From the NCBI RefSeq assembly GCF_001954135.1, contig NZ_MBEQ01000017.1, positions 186,001-250,000 on the forward strand: a DNA stretch of 64,000 nucleotides. Direction: 5' to 3'. The translations under genes were made by a program, and so were the position numbers. Of this stretch, positions 16,971-25,675 are shown one piece after another (position 1 is the stretch's first letter; each line of letters begins with the position of its first letter). The notes below the pieces were generated by a model. It ran no database searches and had not been told where the DNA came from. It worked only from the letters and a program-made list of their open reading frames with translations. The DNA is from Mycobacterium sp. GA-1841 (GTDB lineage: Bacteria > Actinomycetota > Actinomycetes > Mycobacteriales > Mycobacteriaceae).

Positions 16971-19019
16971 ATGCGTATCGCCCGTGTGCTGTCCATGCTG
17001 CTCGCGATCCTGCTGACCGGGCTGCTGGTCGCCCCGGCTGCCGCCGCCGAACCGCCGCTGCGGGTGGCCACCCAGCTCACCGACAACGCCGGCGTGCTGT
17101 CGGCCGCGCAGACCGGCAACGTGCAGCGCGCCATCGACCGGCTCTACGACGACCGCCACATCAAGTTGTGGGTGGTGTTCGTCGAGACCTTCGATCGGCA
17201 GAACCCGATCGGCTGGGCGCAGAACACCATGCAGCTGAGCGATTTCGGCGACGACGACGTGCTGCTGGCGGTGGCGACGGTGGACCGGGCGTTCGCGTTT
17301 CAGGTGCCCGACACCGTGACCACCTCGGCCCGCGCCGACGATCTGCGGCGCAACAGCGTCACCCCGGCCCTGCGCCGCGATGACTGGGCCGGGGCGGCGA
17401 TCGCCGCAGCGAACGGGTTGAACTCCGAACCCGAATCCCCCGCCGCAACCGGTATCTCGTGGCCGGGGATGTTGATCGCCCTCGGTGTGGTGCTGGTGTT
17501 GGTCGGGTTGTTGTGGTGGTGGTCGCGCCGGCGTCGCGCCAAGCGGCGACGGGCCGAGTTCGAGGCCGCCAAACGTCTCGATCCCACCGACGCCGACGCG
17601 CTGGCCACGGTACCGCTGGAGGCGCTCGACGAGTTGTCCCGCTCGATCGTGGTCGACGTCGACAATGCCGTGCGTACCAGTGCGGCCGAGCTTGATTTGG
17701 CGGTCGAGGAGTTCGGCGCCCACCGCACCGAACCGTTCACCGCGGCCCTGCAGAATGCGAAACAGGCTCTGGCCCAAGCGTTCACCGTGCGTCAGACTCT
17801 CGACGACGAGGCGCCGGAGACCCCGCTGCAACAACGTCAGCTGTTGACGCAGGTGGTGGTCTCGGCGGCCAGGGCCGACCGGGAGTTGGAGGCCCAGAGC
17901 CAGGCCTTCGAGCAGTTGCGCGACCTGGTGATCAACGCGCCGGCGCGCCTGGACACCATGACCCAGCAGATGGTCGGCCTGACCGCACGCATCGAACCGT
18001 CGGCGCAGACGTTGGCCAACCTGCACACCCAGTTCGACGCGAGCGCATTGAGTTCGGTGGCGACCAATGTGGACACCGCCAAGGAGCGGCTGGCGTTCGC
18101 CGACCGCAGCATCACCACGGCTCGCGGCCTGGTGTCGCGACCTGCCACCGATCAGACCGCGTTGGTGGATGCGGTGCGCTCGGCCGAATCCGCCCTCGAT
18201 CAGGCCCGAACCCTGCTCGACGCCGTGGACAGTGCGGCCTCGGACATCAACCGGGCGCTGGCCGGCTTGCCCGCGGCTCTCACCGACATCCAGGCCGGCA
18301 TCGACCAGGCGAATTCGTTACTGGCGCAATCCGGTACGCCGCAGGCCGACAAACTCACCACCACCCGTGACGCGGCGGTCAAGGCCGCCGAGGATGCGAA
18401 GTCCAACGGCAACAGCGACCCGCTGGGCACGTTCACGCGGCTCACGAAGGCTGATGCCGAACTCGATCAGCTGCTGGCCGGTGTGCACGAACAGCAGGAG
18501 GCCGCCGAGCGGCTGGCCCGGGCCCTGGAGCAGGCGCTGTTCACCGCGCAGTCACGGATCAAGGCGGTGTCGGACTTCATCGAAACCCGCCGCGGCAGCA
18601 TCGGTCCGGAGGCCCGCACCCGGTTGGCCGAGGCGCAGCGGCAACTCGAGGCGGCCTTGGCCAAGCGGGCCGACAACGCGAACGAAGCCGTCGCGCACGC
18701 CAACGGAGCCTCGACACTGGCCGCGCAGGCACAGGGTCTGGCCAACGACGACGTGCGGGCCGCGCAGCGGACCTACACCTCGCAGTACGGCGGGGGCGGC
18801 GGTTCCGACATGGGTGCGGTGCTCGGCGGCATCCTCATCGGCAACGTGTTGCGGGGCGGCTTTTCCGGTGGTGGGTTCGGCGGCGGCTACGGGGGTGGAT
18901 TCGGCGGCAGCTGGGGCGGAGGTTTCGGCGGCGGCCGCAGCATGGGCCGTCCGACCTCATACGGCGGGGCGTCGCATTCGTCGGGTCGCAGCTACGGCGG
19001 TGGCGGCGGTCGCTTCTGA
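16971..19019 (+). CDS. TPM-domain membrane protein with coiled coil and Gly-rich tail
   Basis: A 682-residue exported protein. The ATG gives a Sec signal (residues 1-26, ending VAPAAAAEP), an N-terminal TPM domain (about 30-150, with DNAGVLSAAQ and DDDVLLAVATVDRAFAFQV), one membrane segment near 165-185 followed by a strongly basic stop-transfer RRRRAKRRR, a long Ala/Gln/Glu-rich helical region predicted as coiled coil (about 200-590), and a C-terminal tail of about 75 residues very rich in Gly and Ser (GGGFGGG type). TPM domains occur in photosystem repair and other membrane proteins; here the role is unknown. Syntenic with Rv2345. A long upstream reading frame runs antisense to dgt and is not used. 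Confidence 0.85.
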   Translation: MRIARVLSMLLAILLTGLLVAPAAAAEPPLRVATQLTDNAGVLSAAQTGNVQRAIDRLYDDRHIKLWVVFVETFDRQNPIGWAQNTMQLSDFGDDDVLLAVATVDRAFAFQVPDTVTTSARADDLRRNSVTPALRRDDWAGAAIAAANGLNSEPESPAATGISWPGMLIALGVVLVLVGLLWWWSRRRRAKRRRAEFEAAKRLDPTDADALATVPLEALDELSRSIVVDVDNAVRTSAAELDLAVEEFGAHRTEPFTAALQNAKQALAQAFTVRQTLDDEAPETPLQQRQLLTQVVVSAARADRELEAQSQAFEQLRDLVINAPARLDTMTQQMVGLTARIEPSAQTLANLHTQFDASALSSVATNVDTAKERLAFADRSITTARGLVSRPATDQTALVDAVRSAESALDQARTLLDAVDSAASDINRALAGLPAALTDIQAGIDQANSLLAQSGTPQADKLTTTRDAAVKAAEDAKSNGNSDPLGTFTRLTKADAELDQLLAGVHEQQEAAERLARALEQALFTAQSRIKAVSDFIETRRGSIGPEARTRLAEAQRQLEAALAKRADNANEAVAHANGASTLAAQAQGLANDDVRAAQRTYTSQYGGGGGSDMGAVLGGILIGNVLRGGFSGGGFGGGYGGGFGGSWGGGFGGGRSMGRPTSYGGASHSSGRSYGGGGGRF

Positions 19020-19023
19020 TCGC

Positions 19024-19079
19024 GAGCAGACACAAAACTGCCCCTTTTCAAGCGAAAAGGGGCAGTTTTACGTCTGCTC
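19024..19079. terminator. Strong bidirectional terminator
   Basis: A perfect 16-bp stem (AAAACTGCCCCTTTTC, 19034-19049, with 19054-19069) closes on the loop AAGC and ends in TTTT on the plus strand and, on the minus strand, after its own A/T stretch. An outer 8-bp stem (GAGCAGAC/GTCTGCTC) encloses it. It lies between convergent genes ending at 19019 and 19091. Confidence 0.92.
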
Positions 19080-19090
19080 GGCAGAAAGAG

Positions 19091-20476
19091 TCAGCAGCCC
19101 TTGAGCCGCACCGCCAGGTAGTCCGACACCTTGTCCAGCGCGATGCGCTCCTGGGTCATGGCGTCGCGCTCGCGGATGGTCACCGCGTTGTCCTCGAGGG
19201 TGTCGAAATCGACTGTCACGCAATACGGTGTGCCGATCTCGTCCTGGCGGCGGTAGCGCCGGCCGATCGCGCCGGCGTCGTCGAACTCGACGTTCCAGTT
19301 CTTGCGCAGCTCCGCGGCGAGATCCCGAGCCTTGGGTGACAGATCGGCATTGCGCGACAGCGGCAGCACCGCCGCCTTGACCGGGGCCAGCCGCGGATCG
19401 AGCTTGAGCACGGTGCGCTTGTCCACTCCGCCCTTGGCGTTGGGCGCCTCGTCCTCGGTGTAGGAGTCGACCAGGAACGCCATCAACGAGCGGGTCAGGC
19501 CGGCTGCCGGCTCGATCACGTACGGCACATATCGGGCGTCGGTTCCCTGGTCGTAGAACGACAGGTCGGTACCGGAATGCTTTGCGTGCGTGGACAGGTC
19601 GAAGTTGGTGCGGTTGGCGATGCCCTCCAGCTCACCCCATGGGTTGCCGGCGAATCCGAACTTGTACTCGATGTCGACGGTGCCGTCGGAGTAGTGCGAC
19701 AGCTTTTCCTTGGGATGGTCGTAGAGCCGCAGGTTGTCCCGGTCGATGCCGAGATCGACGTACCACTGCAGCCGTGTCTCGATCCAGTACTTGTGCCATT
19801 CCGGCGCCGTGGACGGCTCGACGAAGAACTCCATCTCCATCTGCTCGAACTCGCGCGTACGGAAGATGAAGTTGCCCGGGGTGATCTCGTTGCGGAAGCT
19901 CTTACCGATCTGGCCGATGCCGAACGGCGGCTTGCGACGCGCGGTGGTGACCACATTGGCGAAGTTCACGAAGATGCCCTGCGCCGTCTCCGGACGCAGA
20001 TAGTGCAGACCTTCCTCCGACTCGATCGGGCCGAGGTAGGTCTTGAGCATCATGTTGAAGTCACGCGGCTCGGTCCACTGGCCCTTGGTGCCGCAGTCCG
20101 GACACACGATCTCGTCCATCGGCACCGCGTCGGGATCATCAAGACCTTTTTTGGCTGCGTACGCCTCCTGCATGTGGTCCTGACGATGACGCTTGTGGCA
20201 GTTGAGGCACTCCACGAGCGGGTCGTTGAAGACGTCGACGTGACCGGAGGCCACCCAGACCTGGCGCGGCAGGATGATCGCGCTGTCGAGGCCGACGACA
20301 TCGTCGCGGCCGGTGACCATGGACTTCCACCACTGCCGTTTGATGTTCTCCTTGAGCTCGACCCCGAGTGGCCCGTAATCCCACGCGGACTTGGTCCCGC
20401 CGTAGATCTCTCCGGACTGGAAGACCAGGCCACGGCGTTTCGCCAGGTTCGCAACGGTGTCGATGATGGATGCCAC
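19091..20476 (-). CDS. glyS: Glycyl-tRNA synthetase (class II, alpha2 type)
   Basis: A 461-residue single-chain glycyl-tRNA synthetase. The GTG start gives [19 protein letters not shown], matching the mycobacterial N-terminus; the longer frame upstream crosses the smtB promoter and gene and is rejected. Class II motifs: motif 1 region [15 protein letters not shown], motif 2 [20 protein letters not shown], motif 3 [14 protein letters not shown]. Two Cys-x2-Cys pairs (CLNCHKRH and CPDCGTKG) form a probable zinc-binding insertion. The C-terminal anticodon-binding domain is complete. Convergent with the TPM gene across a strong terminator, divergent from smtB. Confidence 0.95.
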   Translation of the reverse strand: MASIIDTVANLAKRRGLVFQSGEIYGGTKSAWDYGPLGVELKENIKRQWWKSMVTGRDDVVGLDSAIILPRQVWVASGHVDVFNDPLVECLNCHKRHRQDHMQEAYAAKKGLDDPDAVPMDEIVCPDCGTKGQWTEPRDFNMMLKTYLGPIESEEGLHYLRPETAQGIFVNFANVVTTARRKPPFGIGQIGKSFRNEITPGNFIFRTREFEQMEMEFFVEPSTAPEWHKYWIETRLQWYVDLGIDRDNLRLYDHPKEKLSHYSDGTVDIEYKFGFAGNPWGELEGIANRTNFDLSTHAKHSGTDLSFYDQGTDARYVPYVIEPAAGLTRSLMAFLVDSYTEDEAPNAKGGVDKRTVLKLDPRLAPVKAAVLPLSRNADLSPKARDLAAELRKNWNVEFDDAGAIGRRYRRQDEIGTPYCVTVDFDTLEDNAVTIRERDAMTQERIALDKVSDYLAVRLKGC

Positions 20477-20537
20477 GGTCCAACAGCGTAGCCACAGGCA
20501 CGCTGGCAGCGATAATCCGCCGCGACGGTCAGACCGG

Positions 20538-20565
20538 TTGACATGCAATTCCGCGCATGTATTCT
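20538..20565 (+). promoter_or_regulatory. smtB-zur promoter with overlapping palindrome
   Basis: TTGACA (20538-20543) and TATTCT (20560-20565) are good -35 and -10 boxes 16 bases apart. An inverted repeat ACATGC-8-GCATGT (20541-20546, 20555-20560) fills the spacer, where a bound repressor would block polymerase; SmtB is the obvious candidate. The -10 ends only eight bases before the ATG, so the mRNA is probably leaderless or nearly so. Confidence 0.65.
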
Positions 20566-20573
20566 GACCGGTA

Positions 20574-20942
20574 ATGAAAACGGTTTCCAACTTGGCCGAC
20601 ACCCAGCACGACGACGCCCGTGAGCACACCGCCGCCCCGGCGCCGGCGATGCCGTCGCGCGAGGTCCTCGACACCGCAGGTGAACTGCTGCGCGCACTGG
20701 CTGCTCCGCTGCGGATCGCCATCGTGCTGCAGCTGCAGCAGTCAGCGCGCTGTGTGCACGAACTGGTCGATGCGCTCGACGTGCCACAACCGCTGGTGAG
20801 CCAGCATCTGCGGATTCTCAAGCAGGCCGGAGTGGTCGCGAGCGAGCGAGCCGGCCGCGAAGTCCTCTATCAACTGGTCGACCACCACTTGGCCCACATC
20901 GTCGCCGACGCCGTGGCCCACGCCGGCGAGGACCACCAGTGA
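20574..20942 (+). CDS. smtB: Zinc-responsive ArsR/SmtB repressor
   Basis: A 122-residue winged-helix metal sensor. The helix-turn-helix is [21 protein letters not shown] (residues about 62-82), of which the recognition helix is [11 protein letters not shown]. The C-terminal helix [14 protein letters not shown] carries the spaced Asp/His residues of an alpha-5 zinc site; the alpha-3 Cys site (ELCVCD) of other members is absent. In M. tuberculosis the matching gene Rv2358 is an autoregulated zinc sensor cotranscribed with zur. The stop overlaps the zur GTG by four bases. Repression is expected at low zinc and release by zinc. Confidence 0.92.
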   Translation: MKTVSNLADTQHDDAREHTAAPAPAMPSREVLDTAGELLRALAAPLRIAIVLQLQQSARCVHELVDALDVPQPLVSQHLRILKQAGVVASERAGREVLYQLVDHHLAHIVADAVAHAGEDHQ

Positions 20943-21337
20943 CGGGCGCGGTCCGGTCCACCCGGCAGCGGGCGGCCATCGCTGACCTGCTCAACGAGAC
21001 CGACGGATTCCGTTCAGCCCAGGAACTGCACGACGAGTTGCGGCGCCGCGGCCAGGGCATCGGCCTGACCACGGTGTACCGCACGCTGCAGGCCATGGCC
21101 ACCACGGGCAACGTCGACACCTTGCGCACCGATACCGGCGAATCGGTCTACCGCCGCTGCTCGGAAGATCACCATCATCACCTGGTGTGCCGGGCCTGTG
21201 GCGCGACGGTCGAGATCACCGGCGGTCAGGTCGAGACCTGGGCCGCCGACGTGGCCCGCGAACACGGTTTCTCCGACGTCAGCCACACCATCGAGATCTT
21301 CGGGATGTGCCGCGCCTGCAGCGACGCAGTCAGCTGA
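20939..21337 (+). CDS. zur: Zinc uptake regulator Zur (FurB)
   Basis: A 132-residue Fur-family repressor. The N-terminal winged helix has LTTVYRTLQAMATTGNVDTL. The metal sites are plain: EDHHHHLVCRACG contributes His residues and the structural Cys-x2-Cys, and the C-terminal FGMCRAC gives the second Cys pair. A His-rich HHHH stretch precedes the first Cys pair. It represses zinc uptake and zinc-free ribosomal protein genes when zinc is present (known for Rv2359). Start GTG overlaps the smtB stop, so SmtB and Zur are coexpressed and their order gives a cascade. Confidence 0.95.
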   Translation: MTGAVRSTRQRAAIADLLNETDGFRSAQELHDELRRRGQGIGLTTVYRTLQAMATTGNVDTLRTDTGESVYRRCSEDHHHHLVCRACGATVEITGGQVETWAADVAREHGFSDVSHTIEIFGMCRACSDAVS

Positions 21338-21347
21338 CCAGCTTTCC

Positions 21348-21405
21348 GCGTATGAAGCGTGGTGGCGGTTCCAAGGGCAATTTTCCGCCATGGCGCTTCA
21401 CACGC
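21348..21405. terminator. Inverted repeat at zur/NUDIX convergent ends
   Basis: Arms 21348-21368 and 21385-21405 are complementary at 17 of 21 positions, with a 16-base loop containing AATTTT. The right arm covers the NUDIX stop codon. Likely a shared terminator for the two convergent genes. Confidence 0.55.
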
Positions 21406-21811
21406 GGGGCCGCTGAGCCCGATCGCGCGCCAGCGCCAGCACGGTGTCACGAGTCAGCGGTGCCAGCTCGACATCGCCGGGTGCATACAGGTCGACCCAC
21501 ATCATCTCGGCGATCTCGGCCTGCGGCCGCGGTTCACCGTCGAGGTGGACCAGATACAGCCACGCGTCGACGTGATAGCCCGGCTCGTTGGCGGCCGGCG
21601 CGCTGAAGCGGCCGAGCTCCTCAGCGGTGACCGATCCGACGCCGAGTTCCTCACGAACTTCCCGGGCCAGTGCGCCGATCGGCTGCTCCCCCGGTTCGAT
21701 CTTCCCGCCGGGTTGCATGAACACCGTCGTCCCGCGTTTACGCACCACCAACAACCGGCCGTTCGCATCGAGCACCACGGCCGCGACGATCCGAAGGACC
21801 GGGGCGGTCAC
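21398..21811 (-). CDS. NUDIX hydrolase (MutT-like)
   Basis: A 137-residue NUDIX protein. The Nudix box reads GGKIEPGEQPIGALAREVRE followed by ELG, with all the conserved Gly and Glu residues, so it should bind Mg2+ and hydrolyse a nucleoside diphosphate derivative. PGYHVDAWLYLV and EMMWVDL are typical flanking strands. The GTG start overlaps the stop of the upstream gene by four bases (GTGA), so it is the last gene of the recO-uppS operon. M. tuberculosis appears to lack it at this place (inference from memory). Substrate not predictable. Confidence 0.88.
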   Translation of the reverse strand: MTAPVLRIVAAVVLDANGRLLVVRKRGTTVFMQPGGKIEPGEQPIGALAREVREELGVGSVTAEELGRFSAPAANEPGYHVDAWLYLVHLDGEPRPQAEIAEMMWVDLYAPGDVELAPLTRDTVLALARDRAQRPRV

Positions 21812-22254
21812 GTCGTCAGGTCCCGGCGCACGTCGGCACCGGTGGCCAGCACCATGAGGATCAACGTGCGCAACGCATCGTCGGTGAGCCCAGCGGCCGG
21901 GAAGTTGTAACGCAGCATCACGTCGGCGACCTTCTTGGCCGGCCGCTTGCGTGCGGCGCCCTTGGGTGTCGCACCGTTTGTGGGAGTCTCGACGAGCTTC
22001 TCCACCAGCACGACGGTGCCCAGCATGGTCTTGCTGGCATGGTCGGATACCCGCTCGCGAATCTTGTTGTTCAGCGGCAAATCCCACGCCAGTGGCTGCG
22101 TCAGCGAGACCATCTCGAGGTCCTCGGCGATCGCCACCACCCGCACCGAGGCCACCGAACCGTCGACCGTCACCGTCAGCGCGCCGTCGGATTCCTCGAC
22201 GACCGAGGACACCTCGCCGAGCACCGCGGATAGTCGTTGCAGCAGGGCGCTCAT
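21808..22254 (-). CDS. Conserved actinobacterial protein (Rv2360c-like), 148 aa
   Basis: A soluble alpha/beta protein between uppS and the NUDIX gene. It starts with MSALLQRLSAVLGEV and has a beta-rich half (GALTVTVDGSVASVRVVAI), a basic linker (KGAARKRPAKKV) and a C-terminal helix with NFPAAGLTDDALRTLI. The fold resembles small secretion-chaperone-like proteins, but I do not assign a family. Gene order and size match Rv2360c. Tight spacing to its neighbours shows it is in the recO-uppS operon. Confidence 0.78.
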   Translation of the reverse strand: MSALLQRLSAVLGEVSSVVEESDGALTVTVDGSVASVRVVAIAEDLEMVSLTQPLAWDLPLNNKIRERVSDHASKTMLGTVVLVEKLVETPTNGATPKGAARKRPAKKVADVMLRYNFPAAGLTDDALRTLILMVLATGADVRRDLTT

Positions 22255-22255
22255 G

Positions 22256-23149
22256 TCAGGCCCTGCCGAAGCGACGGTTGCGGTTCACGTACTCCTCGCA
22301 GGCCGCCCACAGGTCGCGCCGGTCGTAATCCGGCCACAGTTTGTCCTGGAACACGAACTCGGCATACGCCGATTGCCACAGCAGGAAGTTACTGGCTCGC
22401 TGCTCCCCCGACGTCCGGATGAACAGGTCCACGTCGGGGATGTCAGGGCGGTGCAGATGCTTGGCGAAAGCAGCCTCGCTGATCCGGTTCGGGTTGATCT
22501 TGCCTTCGGCGGCCTCGGCGGCCAGCGCCTGCGCCGCCTCGACGAGCTCGGTGCGCCCGCCGTAGTTGACGCAGTAATTGACCGTGATGACGTCATTGCC
22601 GACGGTCATCTGCTCGGCGATGTCGAACTCTTTGATGACGCTGCGCCACATCTTGGGCCGTGACCCCACCCAGCGCATGTTCACGCCCATGGCGTTGAGA
22701 TTTTCCCGACGGCGGCGCACCACCTCCCGGTTGAACCCCATCAGGAACCGGACCTCTTCGGCACTGCGCTTCCAGTTCTCGGTGGAGAACGCATAGACAC
22801 TGAGGTGTTTGATGCCCAGCTCGATGGCGCCGCAGGTGATGTCGATCAACACCGCCTCACCCATCTTGTGTCCCTCGGTGCGACCCAGCCCGCGTTGGGT
22901 GGCCCATCGGCCGTTGCCGTCCATCACCACCGCGACGTGGTTGGGTACTTGATCAGCCGGGATCCGCGGCGCGACGGCCTTGGAGGTGTGCTGCGGCGGG
23001 CGGGCGAAGCGACCGTTGGTACCGGGCGGGATCTCCGGGAAGACGACGGGCCACGTCGAGGTATCCGGGAAGACCGGATAGTCCTCAGGCGCCGGGGGCA
23101 GCTGTGGGTAGGTGGTCTTGCCCTGCTGCTTGTCCCGCTTCAAAACCAT
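22256..23149 (-). CDS. uppS: Long-chain (Z)-prenyl diphosphate synthase (decaprenyl diphosphate synthase)
   Basis: A 297-residue cis-prenyltransferase. The catalytic motif [18 protein letters not shown] carries the Asp that starts condensation; [14 protein letters not shown] and [19 protein letters not shown] are the other signature regions with the pyrophosphate-binding Arg residues. The N-terminal extension of about 60 residues and the match to Rv2361c point to the long-chain enzyme that makes the decaprenyl lipid carrier for cell-wall arabinogalactan and peptidoglycan. The start overlaps recO by 65 bases; the residues there ([14 protein letters not shown]) are conserved with the M. tuberculosis protein, so the overlap is probably real. 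Confidence 0.92.
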   Translation of the reverse strand: MVLKRDKQQGKTTYPQLPPAPEDYPVFPDTSTWPVVFPEIPPGTNGRFARPPQHTSKAVAPRIPADQVPNHVAVVMDGNGRWATQRGLGRTEGHKMGEAVLIDITCGAIELGIKHLSVYAFSTENWKRSAEEVRFLMGFNREVVRRRRENLNAMGVNMRWVGSRPKMWRSVIKEFDIAEQMTVGNDVITVNYCVNYGGRTELVEAAQALAAEAAEGKINPNRISEAAFAKHLHRPDIPDVDLFIRTSGEQRASNFLLWQSAYAEFVFQDKLWPDYDRRDLWAACEEYVNRNRRFGRA

Positions 23150-23939
23150 GGGCCATATCCTGCCTGACCAGCGTGGCGCGCTGCTCGGCGACTGTCCGAT
23201 CGATCCGGTACACCCGCTCGACCAGAGGCAATGTCCGCAGCTGCCTTTCCAGATGCCACTGCAGATGCGCCGCGATCAGTCCACTGGCCTGGCTGCGATG
23301 CCCCGATGAGGAGGCCTCGGCATACTCCCAGTCGCCCTCGTGCAGCGCCGACATCAGCTCCAGCACGGGCTGCGGTGGGGTGCTGGACCCGCTGGGCCGG
23401 CAATGCACGCACACACTGCCACCGGCGGCGACGTGAAACGCCCGGTGCGGGCCCGGCGCGGCGCAGCGCGCGCATTCGGTCAGCGCCGGTGCCCACCCGG
23501 CGATCGTCATCCCCCGCAGTAAATAGGAGTCGAGCACCAGCTCCCGGGCTCGGCGACCGTCGGCGATGGCCCGCAGCGCGGCCACCGTGAGCCGGTGCAG
23601 GTCGGGCATCGGTGCCCGCTCCTCCCCGGCCAGCCGCTCGGCGGTCTCCAGCATCGCGCAGGCACTGGTGTAGCGGCCGTAGTCGCTGACGATGTCGGCG
23701 GCGAACGCGTCGATGGCCTGCACCTGCGTGACGATGTCGAGGTTGCGACCCGGATGCAGCTGCACATCGATGTGGGCAAACGGCTCCAGCCGAGCACCGA
23801 ACTTGCTGCGGGTACGCCGAACGCCCTTGGCCACCGCGCGGACCAGACCATGGTCGCGGGTGAGCAAGGTGACGATCCGGTCGGCTTCGCCGAGCTTGTG
23901 CTGGCGCAGTACCACCGCCCGGTCCCGGTACAGCCGCAT
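23085..23939 (-). CDS. recO: DNA repair protein RecO
   Basis: A 284-residue RecO that helps load RecA with RecR. The N-terminal OB fold begins [20 protein letters not shown], typical of the family, and includes [13 protein letters not shown]. The C-terminal helical part has a zinc site formed by CARCAAPG and VCVHC. The length is somewhat over the usual 240-265, owing to the C-terminal tail that overlaps uppS. First gene of the operon recO-uppS-Rv2360c-NUDIX, and divergent from amiA2 with about 60 bases between. Confidence 0.93.
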   Translation of the reverse strand: MRLYRDRAVVLRQHKLGEADRIVTLLTRDHGLVRAVAKGVRRTRSKFGARLEPFAHIDVQLHPGRNLDIVTQVQAIDAFAADIVSDYGRYTSACAMLETAERLAGEERAPMPDLHRLTVAALRAIADGRRARELVLDSYLLRGMTIAGWAPALTECARCAAPGPHRAFHVAAGGSVCVHCRPSGSSTPPQPVLELMSALHEGDWEYAEASSSGHRSQASGLIAAHLQWHLERQLRTLPLVERVYRIDRTVAEQRATLVRQDMAHGFEAGQAAGQDHLPTAAPGA

Positions 23940-24002
23940 CGTGACAGTGTCGCACCATGGCCGGACAGGTTCCGTTACGCACCGCCGATATCCTCGAAAG
24001 TG

Positions 24003-25493
24003 ATGGCCAAATCCACCGACTCCACTGCTCCACTCTTTCCGACCCTGACCAATCAGCTCTATGAATTAGCCAGCGGCGCCCTGACCTGCCAGGAACTGGT
24101 AAGCCGCTCCCTGCAAGCGATTTCGGCCAGCCAGCCCACCCTCAACGCCTTTCGGGTGGTGCTGACCGAGCAGGCCATGGCCGACGCCGCCCGCGCCGAC
24201 CGCGAGCGGGCCGCCGGCCGGTATCGCCTGTTGTCGGGGATCCCCATCGCAGTCAAGGACGACGTCGACATCGCCGGGGTGCCGACCCGGTTCGGCACCG
24301 CCGGCGACGGGTACCTGCCGACCTCCGACGCCGAGGTGGTGCGCCGACTGCGGGCGGCAGGCGCGGTCATCGTCGGCAAGACGAACACCTGCGAGCTCGG
24401 CCAGTGGCCGTTCTCCGGCGGACCCGGCTTCGGACATACCCGCAACCCCTGGTCGCGCAAGCACAGCCCCGGCGGCTCCTCCGGTGGCAGCGCCGCGGCC
24501 GTGGCCGCCGGTCTGGTGACCGCGGCGGTCGGATCCGACGGCGCGGGCAGCGTGCGCATCCCGGCGGCGTGGACCCACCTGGTCGGCATCAAGCCGCAGC
24601 GCGGACGCATCTCCACCTGGCCGCTGCCCGAGGCGTTCAACGGCATCACCGTCAACGGCGTGCTGGCCCGAACCGTCACCGACGCCGCCCTGGTGCTCGA
24701 CGCCGCCTCCGGCAACGCCGAGGGGGATCTGCACAAGCCGGCACCGATCCAGGCAGCCGAATATGTCGGCCGTGCCCCCGGGCCACTGCGGGTGGCGCTG
24801 TCCACCAAGTTCCCGTTCACCGGCTTCCCGGCCGAGTTGCACCCCGAGATCCGTGCCGCACTCAAGAGCGTCGGCAAACTTCTCGAGCAACTGGGGCACA
24901 GCGTGGTGGAGAAGGATCCCAACTACAGCCTGCAGATGTCGTGGGACTTCTTGGCCCGCTCCACCGCCGGCCTGTTGGACTGGGCCGACCGCCTTGGTAA
25001 TACGGAGTACGACGAGCGCACTCTGGCCAACATGCGCATCGGCCGGCTGCTGTCACAGAATGCGCTGCGCAAGGCCCGCGTGCACGAGGCCGCCGCACAG
25101 CGCAGGATGTCGTGGACCTTCAACCTCGTCGACGTCATCGTCGCGCCCACCACAGCCCAACCACCGCCGCTCACACACGAATTCGACCGCCGCGGGTGGT
25201 CGGCCACCGAACGCGCCTCGATCGCGGCCTGCCCACTGACCTGGCCATGGAACCTGCTCGGCTGGCCCTCGATCAACGTGCCCGCCGGGTTCACCTCCGA
25301 CGGGTTGCCGATCGGTGTCCAGCTGATGGGACCGGCCGACAGTGAGCCACTGCTGATTTCGCTGGCGGCCGAGCTGGAGGCGGTCACGGGCTGGGCTGCC
25401 AAACAACCCGAGCCCTGGTGGAATCCCCCGTCACAGACGGACGCCTCCCAGGCCGCGGCGGCGATCAACGCGTTCGAGCGGCGGGCGGGTTAG
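24003..25493 (+). CDS. amiA2: Amidase (amidase signature family) AmiA2
   Basis: A 496-residue amidase. The Ser-cisSer-Lys triad is visible: Lys in IPIAVKDDVD, the Gly/Ser-rich stretch SPGGSSGGSAAAVAAGLV with the cis-Ser, and the nucleophile Ser in SDGAGSVRIPA. The C-terminal half is complete (PSINVPAGFTSDGLPIGVQL). Family members hydrolyse aliphatic or aromatic amides to acid and ammonia; the substrate here is unknown. The ATG is set by the family N-terminus (FPTLTNQLYELASGALTCQE); a long upstream frame is antisense to recO. Synteny with Rv2363. Confidence 0.92.
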   Translation: MAKSTDSTAPLFPTLTNQLYELASGALTCQELVSRSLQAISASQPTLNAFRVVLTEQAMADAARADRERAAGRYRLLSGIPIAVKDDVDIAGVPTRFGTAGDGYLPTSDAEVVRRLRAAGAVIVGKTNTCELGQWPFSGGPGFGHTRNPWSRKHSPGGSSGGSAAAVAAGLVTAAVGSDGAGSVRIPAAWTHLVGIKPQRGRISTWPLPEAFNGITVNGVLARTVTDAALVLDAASGNAEGDLHKPAPIQAAEYVGRAPGPLRVALSTKFPFTGFPAELHPEIRAALKSVGKLLEQLGHSVVEKDPNYSLQMSWDFLARSTAGLLDWADRLGNTEYDERTLANMRIGRLLSQNALRKARVHEAAAQRRMSWTFNLVDVIVAPTTAQPPPLTHEFDRRGWSATERASIAACPLTWPWNLLGWPSINVPAGFTSDGLPIGVQLMGPADSEPLLISLAAELEAVTGWAAKQPEPWWNPPSQTDASQAAAAINAFERRAG

Positions 25494-25675
25494 GCCGCCG
25501 GGCCTTGCTGGCAGTCAGCTGCCGAATTGCTGTGAAAATTAGTGTGTTTGGCGCCTTACAGCCGCTGCTACGCTCGAATCCACGTCGTGGGGGCCGCGAT
25601 GAATTCGTTGAATCTGCCGGGAGGGCCAAGAGGCGTGCGCACTGATCAATCCATGTGCAATGGGCAGGGATCCGA

